Assembly (NCBI GenBank): GCA_900112325.1
Contig: FOLJ01000010.1
Location: 1 to 64,000 of the forward strand
DNA: 64,000 nucleotides
Origin: Micromonospora sediminimaris
GTDB taxonomy: Bacteria > Actinomycetota > Actinomycetes > Mycobacteriales > Micromonosporaceae
Direction: 5' to 3'
Shown here: positions 33,653-42,130 of the stretch, in pieces
How positions within the stretch are numbered: the first letter of the stretch is position 1
Layout: each line of letters opens with the position of its first letter
The notes under the pieces: model-generated
The model's input: only the letters and a program-made list of their open reading frames with translations
Told to the model about the DNA's origin: nothing
Databases searched by the model: none
Translations under genes and position numbers: made by a program

Positions 33653-34519
33653 ATGTCCGAGGAGGGTGGGCCGGCCGGGGACGAGCTGCGGGCCGACTGT
33701 GCCCGCTGCTTCGGCCTGTGCTGCGTCGCCCCCGCCTTCGCCGCGTCGAGCGACTTCGCGCTCGACAAGCCCGCCGGCCAGCCGTGCCGCAACCTGGGAG
33801 CGGATTTCGGCTGCACCATCCACGCCGAGCTTCGCGAACGGGGTTTCCCCGGCTGCACCGTCTTCGACTGCTTCGGCGCGGGTCAGCGGGTCGCCCAGGT
33901 CACCTTCGGCGGTCGGGACTGGCGCGAGGAGCCGCGACGCGCACGGCAGATGTTCGACGTGTTCGCGGTGATGCGCCCGCTGCACGAGCTGCTGTGGTTG
34001 CTCACCGAGGCGCTGCGGTTGAGTCCCCCAGCCGACCTGCGGGCGGGGCTGGCAGCTGCGCTCGCGGAGACCGAGCGGTTGACCGGTGGCGACCCGGAGA
34101 CGTTGCTCGCCACCGACGTCGACACGCATCGGGCGACGGTCAACTCGCTGCTCTCGCGTACCGCCGAGCTGGCCCGCGCCCGGGGCGGAGCCGGCGCCGA
34201 CCTGCGCGGCGCCACGCTGGTCGGCCGCGACCTGCGCCGCACCACCCTGCGCGGGGCGAACCTGCGGGGCGCCGCGCTGGTCGGCGCCGACCTGCGTGGC
34301 GTGGACCTGGCCCGAGCCGACCTGACCGGCGCGGATCTGCGCGGGGCCGACGTGCGCGGGGCCGACCTGTCGGGTGCTCTCTTCCTGCACCGGTCACAGG
34401 TCGACGCCGCCCGGGGCGACCTGCGGACCCGGTTGCCGGGACGGATCAGCCGCCCGGCCCACTGGTCACACCTGCCGCTCGCCTCGCCGAGAGCGTCGCG
34501 GCGCGGCCGGCGCCGCTGA
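33653..34519 (+). CDS. Cys-cluster plus pentapeptide-repeat protein
   Basis: This is 288 residues with GGAGGG nine bases before the chosen ATG. The N-terminal part holds a cysteine cluster (DCARCFGLCC, later PCRN, GCTIHAEL, GCTVFDCFG), which looks like a Zn or Fe-S binding module. A helical middle follows. Residues about 180-255 are a run of A(D/N)L-type pentapeptides (LRGATLVGRDLRRTTLRGANL...), which form a right-handed beta-helix. Pentapeptide proteins often mimic DNA to protect topoisomerases, but here the cysteine module makes a different role likely. It is divergent to the propeller operon. Confidence 0.82.
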   Translation: MSEEGGPAGDELRADCARCFGLCCVAPAFAASSDFALDKPAGQPCRNLGADFGCTIHAELRERGFPGCTVFDCFGAGQRVAQVTFGGRDWREEPRRARQMFDVFAVMRPLHELLWLLTEALRLSPPADLRAGLAAALAETERLTGGDPETLLATDVDTHRATVNSLLSRTAELARARGGAGADLRGATLVGRDLRRTTLRGANLRGAALVGADLRGVDLARADLTGADLRGADVRGADLSGALFLHRSQVDAARGDLRTRLPGRISRPAHWSHLPLASPRASRRGRRR

Positions 34520-34568
34520 CCGGTACGAGACGACGGCCCGGCCCGGCGCGGCGCGATCGGTCAGCGGC
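34512..34568. terminator. hairpin between the convergent pentapeptide and RNase HI genes
   Basis: gccgctgacc (34512-34521) and ggtcagcggc (34559-34568) are perfect arms that cover both stop codons. The 37-base loop is GC-rich. The position between convergent genes suits a bidirectional terminator. Confidence 0.4.
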
Positions 34569-35040
34569 GAACTGGCGCGGCGGCCTTCCGCGCCTCGTTC
34601 ATGCCCTGGTTGGCCAGCGCGTCGGCCCGCTCGTTCTCCGGGTGCCCGTTGTGGCCCTTCACCCACAGCCAGGTGATCTGGTGCCGGGCGCAGGCCGCTT
34701 CCAGCCGCTGCCACAGGTCGGCGTTCTTCACCGGCTGCTTGGCGGCGGTCAGCCAACCGTTGCGTTTCCACGACGCCAGCCAGCTGGTGATGCCGTTGCG
34801 CACGTACGTGCTGTCGGTGTGCAGTTCGACGGTGACCGGGCGGGTCAGGCTCTCCAGCGCCTCGATGGCGGCGGTCAGCTCCATCCGGTTGTTGGTGGTC
34901 GGGTCCGCTTCCCCGCCGCGCAGCTCACGCTCGTGGGAGCCGTAGCGCAGCACCGCGCCCCAGCCGCCCGGGCCGGGGTTGCCGCTGCACGCCCCGTCGG
35001 TCCAGATCCGCACCACCCGGCCGGCCGTCTCGTCCACCAT
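34561..35040 (-). CDS. rnhA: ribonuclease HI
   Basis: The 159-residue protein has the RNase HI active-site residues: Asp in [12 protein letters not shown] (near 14), Glu in [10 protein letters not shown] (near 53), Asp in ELHTDSTYV (near 75), and the late [16 protein letters not shown] segment with His and Asp. It cleaves the RNA strand of RNA-DNA hybrids. There are no signs of fusion. The C-terminus is Ala/Arg-rich. Confidence 0.93.
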   Translation of the reverse strand: MVDETAGRVVRIWTDGACSGNPGPGGWGAVLRYGSHERELRGGEADPTTNNRMELTAAIEALESLTRPVTVELHTDSTYVRNGITSWLASWKRNGWLTAAKQPVKNADLWQRLEAACARHQITWLWVKGHNGHPENERADALANQGMNEARKAAAPVRR

Positions 35041-35102
35041 GGCGGCAGACCCTACCGTCCGCCGGCCCCCGGGTCGCTCGACGGGCCGTTAGGGTCGGCG
35101 GA

Positions 35103-35639
35103 GTGAGTGATGTCGTGACCGAAAGTCGGCTGCTGATCCGCCCGGCGGAGCCGGGAGACGCGGAGATGCTGCACCGTTTCATCGTCGAGCTGACCGAGGC
35201 CGAGCAGTATCCCGGCGAGGTGGCGGCACAGCCGGCGGACGTGGCGAACGCGCTGTTCGGCGACCGGCCGGTGGCCGAGGCGGTGGTGGCCGACGTCGCC
35301 GGTGACCCGGTCGGTTTCGCGCTCTACTACCCCACCTACAGCACCGTGGCCGGCCGGCCCGGCATCCACCTCGAGGACCTGTACGTCCGGCCGGAGCATC
35401 GCGGCGATGGCGTCGGTCGGGCGTTGCTGGCCCACCTGGCGAGGTTGGCCGTGGCACGCGGTTGCGCCCGCCTGGAGTGGTGGGTGCTGCGTACCAACGA
35501 TCCGGCGCTGCGCTTCTACCGACGGCTGCACGCCCGCACCGTCGACGAGATCGACGTGCTTCGGCTGGACGGCCCGCAGCTGCGGGCGCTCGCCGCCGAC
35601 CACCACCGGTCCGAGGTCGACTCCGCTGTGGCTCAGTGA
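35103..35639 (+). CDS. GNAT-family N-acetyltransferase
   Basis: The 178-residue protein starts at GTG. The core has 'GFALYYPTYSTVAGRPGIHLEDLYVRPEHRGDGVGRALLAHLARLA', in which the pyrophosphate loop RGDGVGRAL of acetyl-CoA binding is clear. 'WWVLRTNDPALRFYRRLHA' follows, ending the fold. The Tyr/Thr-rich strand and FYRRL match the spermidine/diamine acetyltransferase-like group; the acceptor is unknown. Its end overlaps the convergent lycopene cyclase gene by seven bases. Confidence 0.88.
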   Translation: MSDVVTESRLLIRPAEPGDAEMLHRFIVELTEAEQYPGEVAAQPADVANALFGDRPVAEAVVADVAGDPVGFALYYPTYSTVAGRPGIHLEDLYVRPEHRGDGVGRALLAHLARLAVARGCARLEWWVLRTNDPALRFYRRLHARTVDEIDVLRLDGPQLRALAADHHRSEVDSAVAQ

Positions 35640-36889
35640 CCTGGGGCGTCGACGTTCGGCGACTCGCTGTCGACGACGGGCGGCGGCACGGTCCACGCCG
35701 GGTGGCGCGACGGCGCGAGCCGGTCGCGTAGCCGACCGGCGGCATCGGCGACGGTGGCGGTGACCATCGGTCGCAGTCGGGTGGAGCGCATCACCGCCAG
35801 GTCCTCGGCCACGGTGGTGTCACCGTCGAGGAAGCGCAGCACCCGGCTGGCCGGGTTGCGCTCGAAGAGGCGGCCGAAGAATTCCGGACCGTCGACCAGG
35901 CCACCGTTGAGTGCCCGCAGCGCGACCGCGTCCATCCACCGGTGCCGGTCGGGGTACGCGGACGCCGGCACCGGTGGCCGCCCGGCGGCGACGGCCCGGG
36001 CCACCTGTTCGGCCTGACGGTGCATCGCCGAGAAGGTGAAGCCGGTCGAGGGCCGGGTGGCACCGCCAGCCGTGCCGAGCCGCACCACTCGCGGCGTGGG
36101 CCGGGCCACGAACGGGCCGTCGGTCATCGGGATGACGCCGTTCTCGACCTCGGCGACCGTGAGCCGGGCCGGGTCGAGACCGAGCAGGTCGCGGTATCCG
36201 GCCAGCGCCGCGTCGTACGCCGCTCCGGTCAGCAGGTGGGGTGAGAACTCGGTGTACTCGACCAGGGCGTACCGACTGTCGACGGGCAGCACGTAGCCGA
36301 ACGAGACCCCCCGGGCAGGCTGCGGGGTGCGAAAGTCCATCAGGACCGCCCGCGCCGGGTCGAAGACCGGTCGGTCGGCTCTCAACCACCAGCCCCGGAA
36401 GTGCTGCAACCAGTTGGTGCGGCCGGGCCGGTGCGGTGGCCGCGGCCGGGAGTCCAGCAGCCAGCCGGCCCGCAGCAGCGGTCGACCCTCGACGGTACGC
36501 ACCAGCACCCGTTCACCATCGTCGTCGACGCTTCCGGCAGCGGCGACGATCCGGGTCACGCCCAGGCGTCGCTCCGCCGCTGCGGCCCGCTCGTAGATCG
36601 GGCCGGAGCGCAGCATCGCGTACCGCAGCGGACTCAGATCCAGGGCGTGCCGCGTGTCGGGCGTGACCACCTCGACGCGTGACCAGCTGGCGCTGAGCAA
36701 CTCGTCCAGGTCGTTGCCGGGCCGGCCCCAGAACGCCCAGGTGCGGTCCTGCCCACGTCGGTGCACCGGATCGACGACCGCGATCCGCACGTCGCGTACG
36801 CGGTGCCGAGCCAACGCGGCCAGCACCAGCGACGCCGCCCCACCCCCGCCCACCAGGGCGAGATCGACGTCGACCGGCGGGGAGTCCAT
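35633..36889 (-). CDS. lycopene cyclase
   Basis: This is 418 residues from ATG 36889, or 424 from 36907; no strong site separates them. It has the lycopene cyclase (CrtY/CrtL) flavoprotein pattern: nucleotide-binding LVGGGGAASL, RTWAFWG, PLRYAMLRSG, WLLDSRP and, near residue 200, MDFRTPQP and 'ALVEYTEFSPHLL'. 'LGTAGGATRPSTGFTFSAMHRQA' near 285 follows. It makes beta- or related end groups on carotenoids. No phytoene synthase, desaturase or other crt gene is nearby, so it stands alone. The prenyl-reductase-like gene at 2443 is 33 kb away and not evidence of linkage. Confidence 0.85.
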   Translation of the reverse strand: MDSPPVDVDLALVGGGGAASLVLAALARHRVRDVRIAVVDPVHRRGQDRTWAFWGRPGNDLDELLSASWSRVEVVTPDTRHALDLSPLRYAMLRSGPIYERAAAAERRLGVTRIVAAAGSVDDDGERVLVRTVEGRPLLRAGWLLDSRPRPPHRPGRTNWLQHFRGWWLRADRPVFDPARAVLMDFRTPQPARGVSFGYVLPVDSRYALVEYTEFSPHLLTGAAYDAALAGYRDLLGLDPARLTVAEVENGVIPMTDGPFVARPTPRVVRLGTAGGATRPSTGFTFSAMHRQAEQVARAVAAGRPPVPASAYPDRHRWMDAVALRALNGGLVDGPEFFGRLFERNPASRVLRFLDGDTTVAEDLAVMRSTRLRPMVTATVADAAGRLRDRLAPSRHPAWTVPPPVVDSESPNVDAPGH

Positions 36890-36976
36890 CCGATCACGCT
36901 GCCACATCCGCAGGCCGGTCGGATGCGCAGGGGGCGGTGCCGACTTCTTGGGCCGGTCCTCGAACGCCGCAAAGCC

Positions 36977-37012
36977 CGCTGGCCGGCACCCGATGTCGGG
37001 TGCCGGCCAGCG
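36977..37012 (-). terminator. strong hairpin after the lysozyme-like gene at 37062
   Basis: Perfect 17-bp arms (36977-36993 and 36996-37012) enclose a two-base loop. The hairpin lies 50 bases beyond the stop of the minus-strand gene and is followed by GGCTTTG on that strand. Confidence 0.65.
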
Positions 37013-37061
37013 GTTCTTGCTCCCCCTGTGGAGGAATGTTTTCGGTTATCGGGTGGTGGGG

Positions 37062-37649
37062 TCAGCTGGTCCAGTGTTCGGCGACGAGGTCGGCGGCCTG
37101 CTGTTCCCACTGGGCGTAGTGGTCGGGGTAGGCCGACACCTGCACGGTCTGCGCGGCCTGGGTGAGGGGCATGTCCTGCCAGCCGTCGACCTGCTTCAGG
37201 CCCTTCAGGAACGCCAGGGTCGAGTACTCGGGGTCGGTGATCTGCTCCACCGTGCCCCAACCCGACGACGGGCGCTGCTGGAACAGGCCCTGCGAGTCGT
37301 GGTCGTTGCGGTCACCCAGGTGACCCAGGTTCTCCAACTTCGACTCCTGCAACGCGGTGGCGATCGACACGACCGCGGCCCGCTCGTCCATCCCGGCCTT
37401 CTTCGTCGCCGCGATGATCGCCTTCACATTCCCGACCTGCTCATCGTTCAAATCAACAAGCGACTGGTTGCTCGGGGTGCCGTGCGGCAGCAGCTTGCTG
37501 GTGTCGGCCTTGTCGGCCTGCACCGCGGCGACCGGGACGGTCTTCACCGGGGTGGTGTCGGCGTGGGCGGCCACCGGACCAGCGAACAGACCACCGGTGA
37601 ACGCCACACCCGCGATACCCAGCACGCTCTTCCGCAGCATCGTGTTCAT
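37062..37649 (-). CDS. secreted lysozyme-like (transglycosylase-fold) protein, second copy
   Basis: The protein is 195 residues from ATG 37649 with TTGGAGC at ribosome-binding distance. A signal peptide (MLRKSVLGIAGVAFTGGLFAGPVAAHA) is followed by a short linker and the same C-terminal domain as 5522-6220: 'VSIATALQESKLENLGHLG', NDHDSQGLFQQRPSSGWG and VSAYPDHYAQWEQQAADLV. It is shorter because the linker is smaller. The two paralogues are probably exported cell-wall-active enzymes. It is followed by a strong terminator. Confidence 0.78.
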   Translation of the reverse strand: MNTMLRKSVLGIAGVAFTGGLFAGPVAAHADTTPVKTVPVAAVQADKADTSKLLPHGTPSNQSLVDLNDEQVGNVKAIIAATKKAGMDERAAVVSIATALQESKLENLGHLGDRNDHDSQGLFQQRPSSGWGTVEQITDPEYSTLAFLKGLKQVDGWQDMPLTQAAQTVQVSAYPDHYAQWEQQAADLVAEHWTS

Positions 37650-38230
37650 GACAAAGCTCCAATCGGGGGTCAACGCACACAATCCGCCGGGGGACAGCAG
37701 ACACGCGCACGCAAGCACCAGCACAAAAGGCGCTCAAAACAGAAAGGGGAAAGATCTCCGGGACGCGGGGCCTGAGGGGCCGCTTCGCATCGCCGCGACC
37801 ATGTCCAACGACCGGCGACCCGCCAACATTCCCGGGGCCACCCGCCGTGCGGGCAGTCTTTCACGGCCGTTCGCGAGTGTTCAACGACCGGCCGGTCCAC
37901 ACCATTCCCCAACCCCCTCCCCCGGAACCCGACACCCCACCCCAAACCCCCCCGGGATCATTGGGAGGGCGCACGCAGGCTGGGGCGCGGGTGTAGGCCA
38001 CCTGGGCATCGCGCCCACAACCCCAGCAGCCGGACACGGCGTACCCCGACCGCCCCTTCCGCGACGCCTACGGCGTCCGGGAGAACACCGGACGGCAACG
38101 AGGATTTCTCATTTTCACCGGATCGAGTCTCAAGGCCACCTAGTGTTGGGCACACCGGTGCTAGTCACGGAGTTGGCCACCCGAACGACGTCCCACGCAG
38201 TCAGCGGACGAAAAGTGAGGGAAGACGCGT
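37650..38230. other. 581-base gap with G-quadruplex tract and direct repeats
   Basis: No gene is supported in this gap between divergent genes. It holds two copies of a 15-base sequence differing at one position (tgtccaacgaccggc at 37802 and tgttcaacgaccggc at 37878). It also holds a G-rich minus-strand tract at 37907-37953 and, at its right end, a good GAGGGAAG site for the gene at 38231. I looked for a c-di-AMP (ydaO-type) riboswitch, because these precede cell-wall hydrolases in actinobacteria, and did not find its core sequences. Confidence 0.6.
37907..37953 (-). other. G-quadruplex motif on the minus strand
   Basis: Read on the minus strand the tract has seven runs of three to seven G separated by one to four bases. 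That is well beyond the usual four-run requirement. It lies about 260 bases upstream of the minus-strand lysozyme-like gene. Confidence 0.55.
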
Positions 38231-38719
38231 ATGAAGGCAAGAAGAGTTCTCATACCGGCGGCAGGTGGCATCGCTCTGGGCGCGCTGTTGCTGCCCGGCA
38301 CCGCGCTGGCCGACACGACCGTGTCGCCGTCCACCACGCCGGTCGGCGGAACCGTCGTACTGACCGCGACGGGCTGCAACCCGAAATCAGGCGACGCGAT
38401 CTTCCGCGTCACCGGGCCTGACCGCGACCAGAACGTTCGCTCCACCACGGCAGCCGCCGGTGGCGGGTTGAGCGCGGAGTTGTTCACCGCCGGTTTCACC
38501 CTCGGCACCTACACGGTCTCCGCCACCTGCGGCGACGGTACGGCCGACGGCAGTGCGACCTTCACGGTCACCCCGATCGGCGGTGCCGAGGCCGGCGGCC
38601 GTGACGACGACGGTGCCGGGACCCTGGCCACCGGCGCCACCCTGTTGGCCACCGCGCTAGGCGGTGCCGTCATTCTGGCCCGGCGGCGTCGCCACGCCGT
38701 CACCGCCGCGACCCACTGA
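38231..38719 (+). CDS. cell-surface protein with C-terminal anchor, next to a sortase
   Basis: The 162-residue protein has a signal peptide (ARRVLIPAAGGIALGALLLPGTALA) and then a Thr-rich immunoglobulin-like segment of about 85 residues (TPVGGTVVLTATGCNP ... GTYTVSATCGDGTADGS). A Gly/Asp-rich linker follows. The C-terminus has a membrane helix and an Arg-rich tail (ARRRRHAV). This is the layout of sortase substrates, but no LPxTG is visible; TLATGATLLATALGGAV is the closest stretch. The next gene encodes a sortase. RBS GAGGGAAG precedes the ATG. Confidence 0.78.
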   Translation: MKARRVLIPAAGGIALGALLLPGTALADTTVSPSTTPVGGTVVLTATGCNPKSGDAIFRVTGPDRDQNVRSTTAAAGGGLSAELFTAGFTLGTYTVSATCGDGTADGSATFTVTPIGGAEAGGRDDDGAGTLATGATLLATALGGAVILARRRRHAVTAATH

Positions 38720-38845
38720 TCCACGACTCACCCCATCCCATCCTGCGACGGGTGCCCGCACCGTGCTCGACGGTGCGGGCACCCGAGGTGGCACCGGCAG
38801 ACGAAGATCCCACGCCCCTCGCGGGCACCGCGAACGGAGGTTCCC

Positions 38846-39460
38846 GTGCGGGCGTACCAGGTGATCCGGTTCCTGATCGCGGCGCTCGCGGTGGCCGGCC
38901 TCGCGCTGGTCGGCACGGGTCTGACGCGGCTACCGGCGCGACCACCGCAACCCGACGGCGCGACGGCGCCGCACCGGACGGTTCCGGCACCGCACCTGTC
39001 GCCGCTGCCCCGGGCCGCCCCTGTGGAGGTACGCATCCCGGCCGTCGGCATCAGCGCACCGCTGATCTCCGTCGCCGCCGACGCCGCCGGGGCGCTGGAG
39101 GTGCCACCACTGGACCGCCCGGGTGTCGCGGGCTGGTACCGGCCCGGAGTCAGCCCCGGCGAGACCGGCAACGCGGTGCTGGTGGGTCACGTGGACTCCC
39201 CCGGCGGGCCAGCCGTCTTCTTCCACCTGGGGCGGCTGCGTCCGGGCGACACCATCGAGATCGTCCGGACCGACGCCCGGATGGTGCGCTTCGCCGTGCA
39301 CGACGTCGAGGCGTATCCGAAGGACCGGTTCCCCACGGACCTGGTCTACGGGCCGGGCGACGCGGCCGGCCTCCGACTGATCACCTGCGGCGGTCGGTTC
39401 GACCGGGGCACCGGCGAGTACGTCGACAACGTGATCGTTTTCGCCACCCGGGCAGCGTGA
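38846..39460 (+). CDS. class F sortase
   Basis: The 204-residue protein starts at GTG with GGAGG upstream. One N-terminal hydrophobic segment (VIRFLIAALAVAGLALVG) anchors it. A Pro-rich linker leads to the sortase barrel: 'VEVRIPAVGISAPLI', LVGHVDSPGGPAVFFHLGRL with the catalytic His, and LRLITCGGRFD with the catalytic Cys; the Arg of the latter motif is the third residue. Class F sortases are typical of actinobacteria and attach surface proteins to peptidoglycan. The preceding gene is its probable substrate. Confidence 0.88.
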   Translation: MRAYQVIRFLIAALAVAGLALVGTGLTRLPARPPQPDGATAPHRTVPAPHLSPLPRAAPVEVRIPAVGISAPLISVAADAAGALEVPPLDRPGVAGWYRPGVSPGETGNAVLVGHVDSPGGPAVFFHLGRLRPGDTIEIVRTDARMVRFAVHDVEAYPKDRFPTDLVYGPGDAAGLRLITCGGRFDRGTGEYVDNVIVFATRAA

Positions 39461-39526
39461 ACCCGCGTTTGACCGTCGGGGCGCCGGGAAGAACTGTCGC
39501 CCACGGCAGATTCGCAAGGAGCGACG

Positions 39527-39997
39527 ATGGCGCAGGCAGCACGGGCCAGCAAGCGGACCGGCGCGGAGAAGGGTGGCCCGCCGCCGCGGAAGGTGGCGGC
39601 GAAGAAGGCGGCCACGGCGGCGAAGCGGGCCACCGGGGCCACCGCCGCGAAGACGCCCGAGACGAAGCCCACCCCGACGAGTTCCCGCGTCGCCCGCAAG
39701 AAGGCAGTCTCCGCCACCGCCACCCCGGCCCGCCGCCCCACTGCCAAGGCAACCGCGGCGAAGAAGTCCGCCCCGGTCAAGAAGGCATCGGCGAAGAAGG
39801 CGACGGCGGCGAGAGCGTCCGGCAGGACGGCACCGGCGGGGAAGGCCACGGGTACGAAGCGGGCACCGACCAGGAAGACCTCCGCCTCCCAGGCCGCCGC
39901 ATCCCGGTCCCGCTCGGCCACGCCGGCACCGGCGAAGCGGGCCACCACGATGGAGTCGTTCGGCAACCGGCGGAGCCCCCGCTCGGGATCCCGCTGA
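39527..39997 (+). CDS. histone-H1-like Lys/Ala-rich protein
   Basis: The 156-residue protein has GCAAGGAGCG before the ATG. It is almost entirely Ala, Lys, Arg, Thr and Ser, with repeated KKA, AKK and AAKK units and few hydrophobic residues, so it is disordered and very basic. Bacterial H1-like (HC1/HNS-like) and the Lys-rich tails of actinobacterial nucleoid proteins have the same composition. DNA binding is likely, but low complexity prevents a family assignment. The gene has no structural domain for a HU core. Confidence 0.6.
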   Translation: MAQAARASKRTGAEKGGPPPRKVAAKKAATAAKRATGATAAKTPETKPTPTSSRVARKKAVSATATPARRPTAKATAAKKSAPVKKASAKKATAARASGRTAPAGKATGTKRAPTRKTSASQAAASRSRSATPAPAKRATTMESFGNRRSPRSGSR

Positions 39998-40156
39998 CCG
40001 GCGCGTCCGCAGGGCTGTCGGGCCCTGGGGCGGGCGAGTCGGGAGCCCGGCCGCCGTAGCTTCGGCGGTTTTTCCGACGGCCGCCGCGGCGGTCGGCAGC
40101 GGCGCCGACGCGCCCCCGGTGGCCGTGGCCGACGCCGTGACCGGAAGGATGGCGAC

Positions 40157-40576
40157 GTGGCCAAGCGAGACAGACGACCAGCCAGCGGACCCGAGGTGAC
40201 CGGGACGTGCCCGTGCGGGCAGGGCCTGCCGTACGCGGACTGCTGCGGACGGCTGCACCGGGGTGAGGCCGACGCGCCCACGGCCGAGGCGCTGATGCGG
40301 TCCCGGTACGCGGCCTTCGCCGTGGGCGACCCGGACTATCTGCTGCGCAGCTGGCACTCCGGTACCCGGCCGCCACGGCTGCACCTCGACCCCACCCAGC
40401 GCTGGACCGGGTTGGAGGTGCTCGACACCGACGGCGGTGGCCTGTTCGACAGCACCGGCACCGTGGAGTTCCGCGCCCACTACCGGGAGGGGCACGATCC
40501 GGGCACGGTGACCGAACGCAGCCGCTTCGTCCGTGAGGACGGCCGTTGGGTATACCTCGACGACGACCTGGGCTGA
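40157..40576 (+). CDS. YchJ-family protein with SEC-C zinc motif
   Basis: The 139-residue protein starts at GTG after GGAAGGA. 'CPCGQGLPYADCCGRLH' (residues 17-33) is the SEC-C zinc motif CxCxxxxxxxxCC. 'LMRSRYAAFAVGDPDYLLRSWHSGTRP' and VEFRAHYREG follow, as in the UPF0225/YchJ family with an NTF2-like fold. Role unknown. It ends five bases from the convergent MFS gene's stop. Confidence 0.85.
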   Translation: MAKRDRRPASGPEVTGTCPCGQGLPYADCCGRLHRGEADAPTAEALMRSRYAAFAVGDPDYLLRSWHSGTRPPRLHLDPTQRWTGLEVLDTDGGGLFDSTGTVEFRAHYREGHDPGTVTERSRFVREDGRWVYLDDDLG

Positions 40577-40581
40577 AGCCG

Positions 40582-41973
40582 TTAACCGCCCCGGGCCACC
40601 CCCACCGACGCGAGCGGTCTCCGGTCGTCGGACGGCCGGATCGCCAGTGCCACCGCGATCAGCAGGTACGGCACGGCGGCGACCGCGAACGCCACCCGAT
40701 TGCCCGCCACGGTAGCGACCAGGCCGTACCCGCCGTACACCACGATGATCGTCAGGTCGGTGGCCATCCCGGCGAGCGAGGTGACGGTGGCCCGCCCCGG
40801 CCCGGTGATCCGGGCCTGTAGTCGCGCGTCGGCCAGCACAGAGGCCAGTTGAAGACCACAGAACGCCACTGCCACCAGCCCGAACGCGGCCGGGTGACCC
40901 GACAGTGCGCCCCCGGCCAGGGCCAGCGCCGAGCCGGCCAGCAGCAGCGCAAAGCCACGACTGCCGAACCGCTGACCGACCGGGGCGAGCAGACCACCGA
41001 CGACCTGCCCGAGCGTGACGATCAGGAGCAGCAACGGCACGGTGGTCAGCGCGACGCCGGTGTCGCGGGCCAGCAGCGGCGTGTACTCGTCGAGTGCGCC
41101 CCAGACTGCACCGACCCCGGCGACGAGCAGCACCGCCCGGCGCACCGACCGGTGACCTCGGGCCTCGGCGACTCCCGCGCGCAGCCCCTGCCACCAACCG
41201 AGTTCGTCCCCGTCCGGGTCGGCGGCCGTCACGGTGTCCGCCGGCCCACTGACCACGGTTGGGGCCGCCCTGCCCACGGCCGGCACGGCGAGGTCGGCGT
41301 CGAGGTCAGCCGACGCGGCGCGATCGACGCCACGCGGCACGGCGCGATCGACGTCGAGGCCGCCCGGCGGGGCGGAGGCGACGCCGGCCGGGCGGGTGGC
41401 CTGGCGGTGTTCGGGGAAGCGGACGGCGACGGCCGCGGCGAGCAGGCACACCGCGATGCTGGCCGCGCCAACCGCCGGGTAGCCACCGAACGCGAGCACG
41501 GGAGCAGCCAGCACGATCGACGCCAGCACACCGAGGGTCCCGGCGGTGCGCGCCCGGCCGATGACGCGGGCGTACCGGTCGGCGGCACCGAGCCGGTCCA
41601 GTTCGTCGAAGACCAGAGCCTCCGTCGCGCCGGAGGCGAGCGCGCCGCCGGCCCCCCAGAGGACGAACCCGGCGGCGAACGCCGGATAGGACGGCGCGAG
41701 GGTCCAGAGGGCGAAGCCGGCGGCGGTGCACAGCGGCGCGAGGCAGAGCATCCGCCGTCGGGAGGTCGCATCGGCCCAGGCACCGGAGGGCACCTCCAGC
41801 GCGATGCTGGCCAGCGACCAGATGACGAACAACGAGGAGATCTGCCCGACCGACAGGCCGGTGTCGGCGAAGAGCAGCGCGTACACCGGGTAGAGCAGCA
41901 CCAGGTCGGTGAGGAACGCGTACGCGTAGAGCGTGCCGGCCAGGCGGCGGGCACGCGGCGAGGTCGGGGTCAT
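40582..41973 (-). CDS. MFS transporter
   Basis: The 463-residue membrane protein has 12 hydrophobic helices and a long Pro/Ala/Asp-rich cytoplasmic loop in the middle (about residues 190-260, ARPAGVASAPPGGLDVDRAV...). 'GAWADATSRRRMLCLAPL' is the conserved loop between helices 2 and 3. It resembles the drug/arabinose-type single-component MFS proteins; the substrate is not inferable. The start ATG is 66 bases before a regulatory-looking gap with no gene. Confidence 0.8.
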   Translation of the reverse strand: MTPTSPRARRLAGTLYAYAFLTDLVLLYPVYALLFADTGLSVGQISSLFVIWSLASIALEVPSGAWADATSRRRMLCLAPLCTAAGFALWTLAPSYPAFAAGFVLWGAGGALASGATEALVFDELDRLGAADRYARVIGRARTAGTLGVLASIVLAAPVLAFGGYPAVGAASIAVCLLAAAVAVRFPEHRQATRPAGVASAPPGGLDVDRAVPRGVDRAASADLDADLAVPAVGRAAPTVVSGPADTVTAADPDGDELGWWQGLRAGVAEARGHRSVRRAVLLVAGVGAVWGALDEYTPLLARDTGVALTTVPLLLLIVTLGQVVGGLLAPVGQRFGSRGFALLLAGSALALAGGALSGHPAAFGLVAVAFCGLQLASVLADARLQARITGPGRATVTSLAGMATDLTIIVVYGGYGLVATVAGNRVAFAVAAVPYLLIAVALAIRPSDDRRPLASVGVARGG

Positions 41974-42130
41974 CGGGGCCTTTCAGGTGGACGGGTCACG
42001 GACGCCGGTGTCACGGCGTCCGGGGCGGCCCACGGCCTCGGATGACGGATCAATGTCGCCAGGTCATGGCGCTGATGCTAACGCCCACCCGGCGGTTCCG
42101 CACGGGTGATTCGGGCGTGGCCAACGGCCC

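Noticed and set aside
30742..35106. 1454-codon open frame on the plus strand
   Set aside because: It runs antisense through the beta-propeller, pentapeptide and RNase HI genes, has Gly/Arg/Val-rich low-complexity content and no domain. It is a GC-driven shadow.
37650..38230. ydaO-type (c-di-AMP) riboswitch before the lysozyme-like gene
   Set aside because: Such switches are common before actinobacterial wall hydrolases, but the conserved core sequences of this class could not be found on either strand.
38930..41197. 755-codon minus-strand frame
   Set aside because: It crosses the sortase, H1-like and YchJ genes antisense; no domain, repetitive Arg/Gly-rich sequence.
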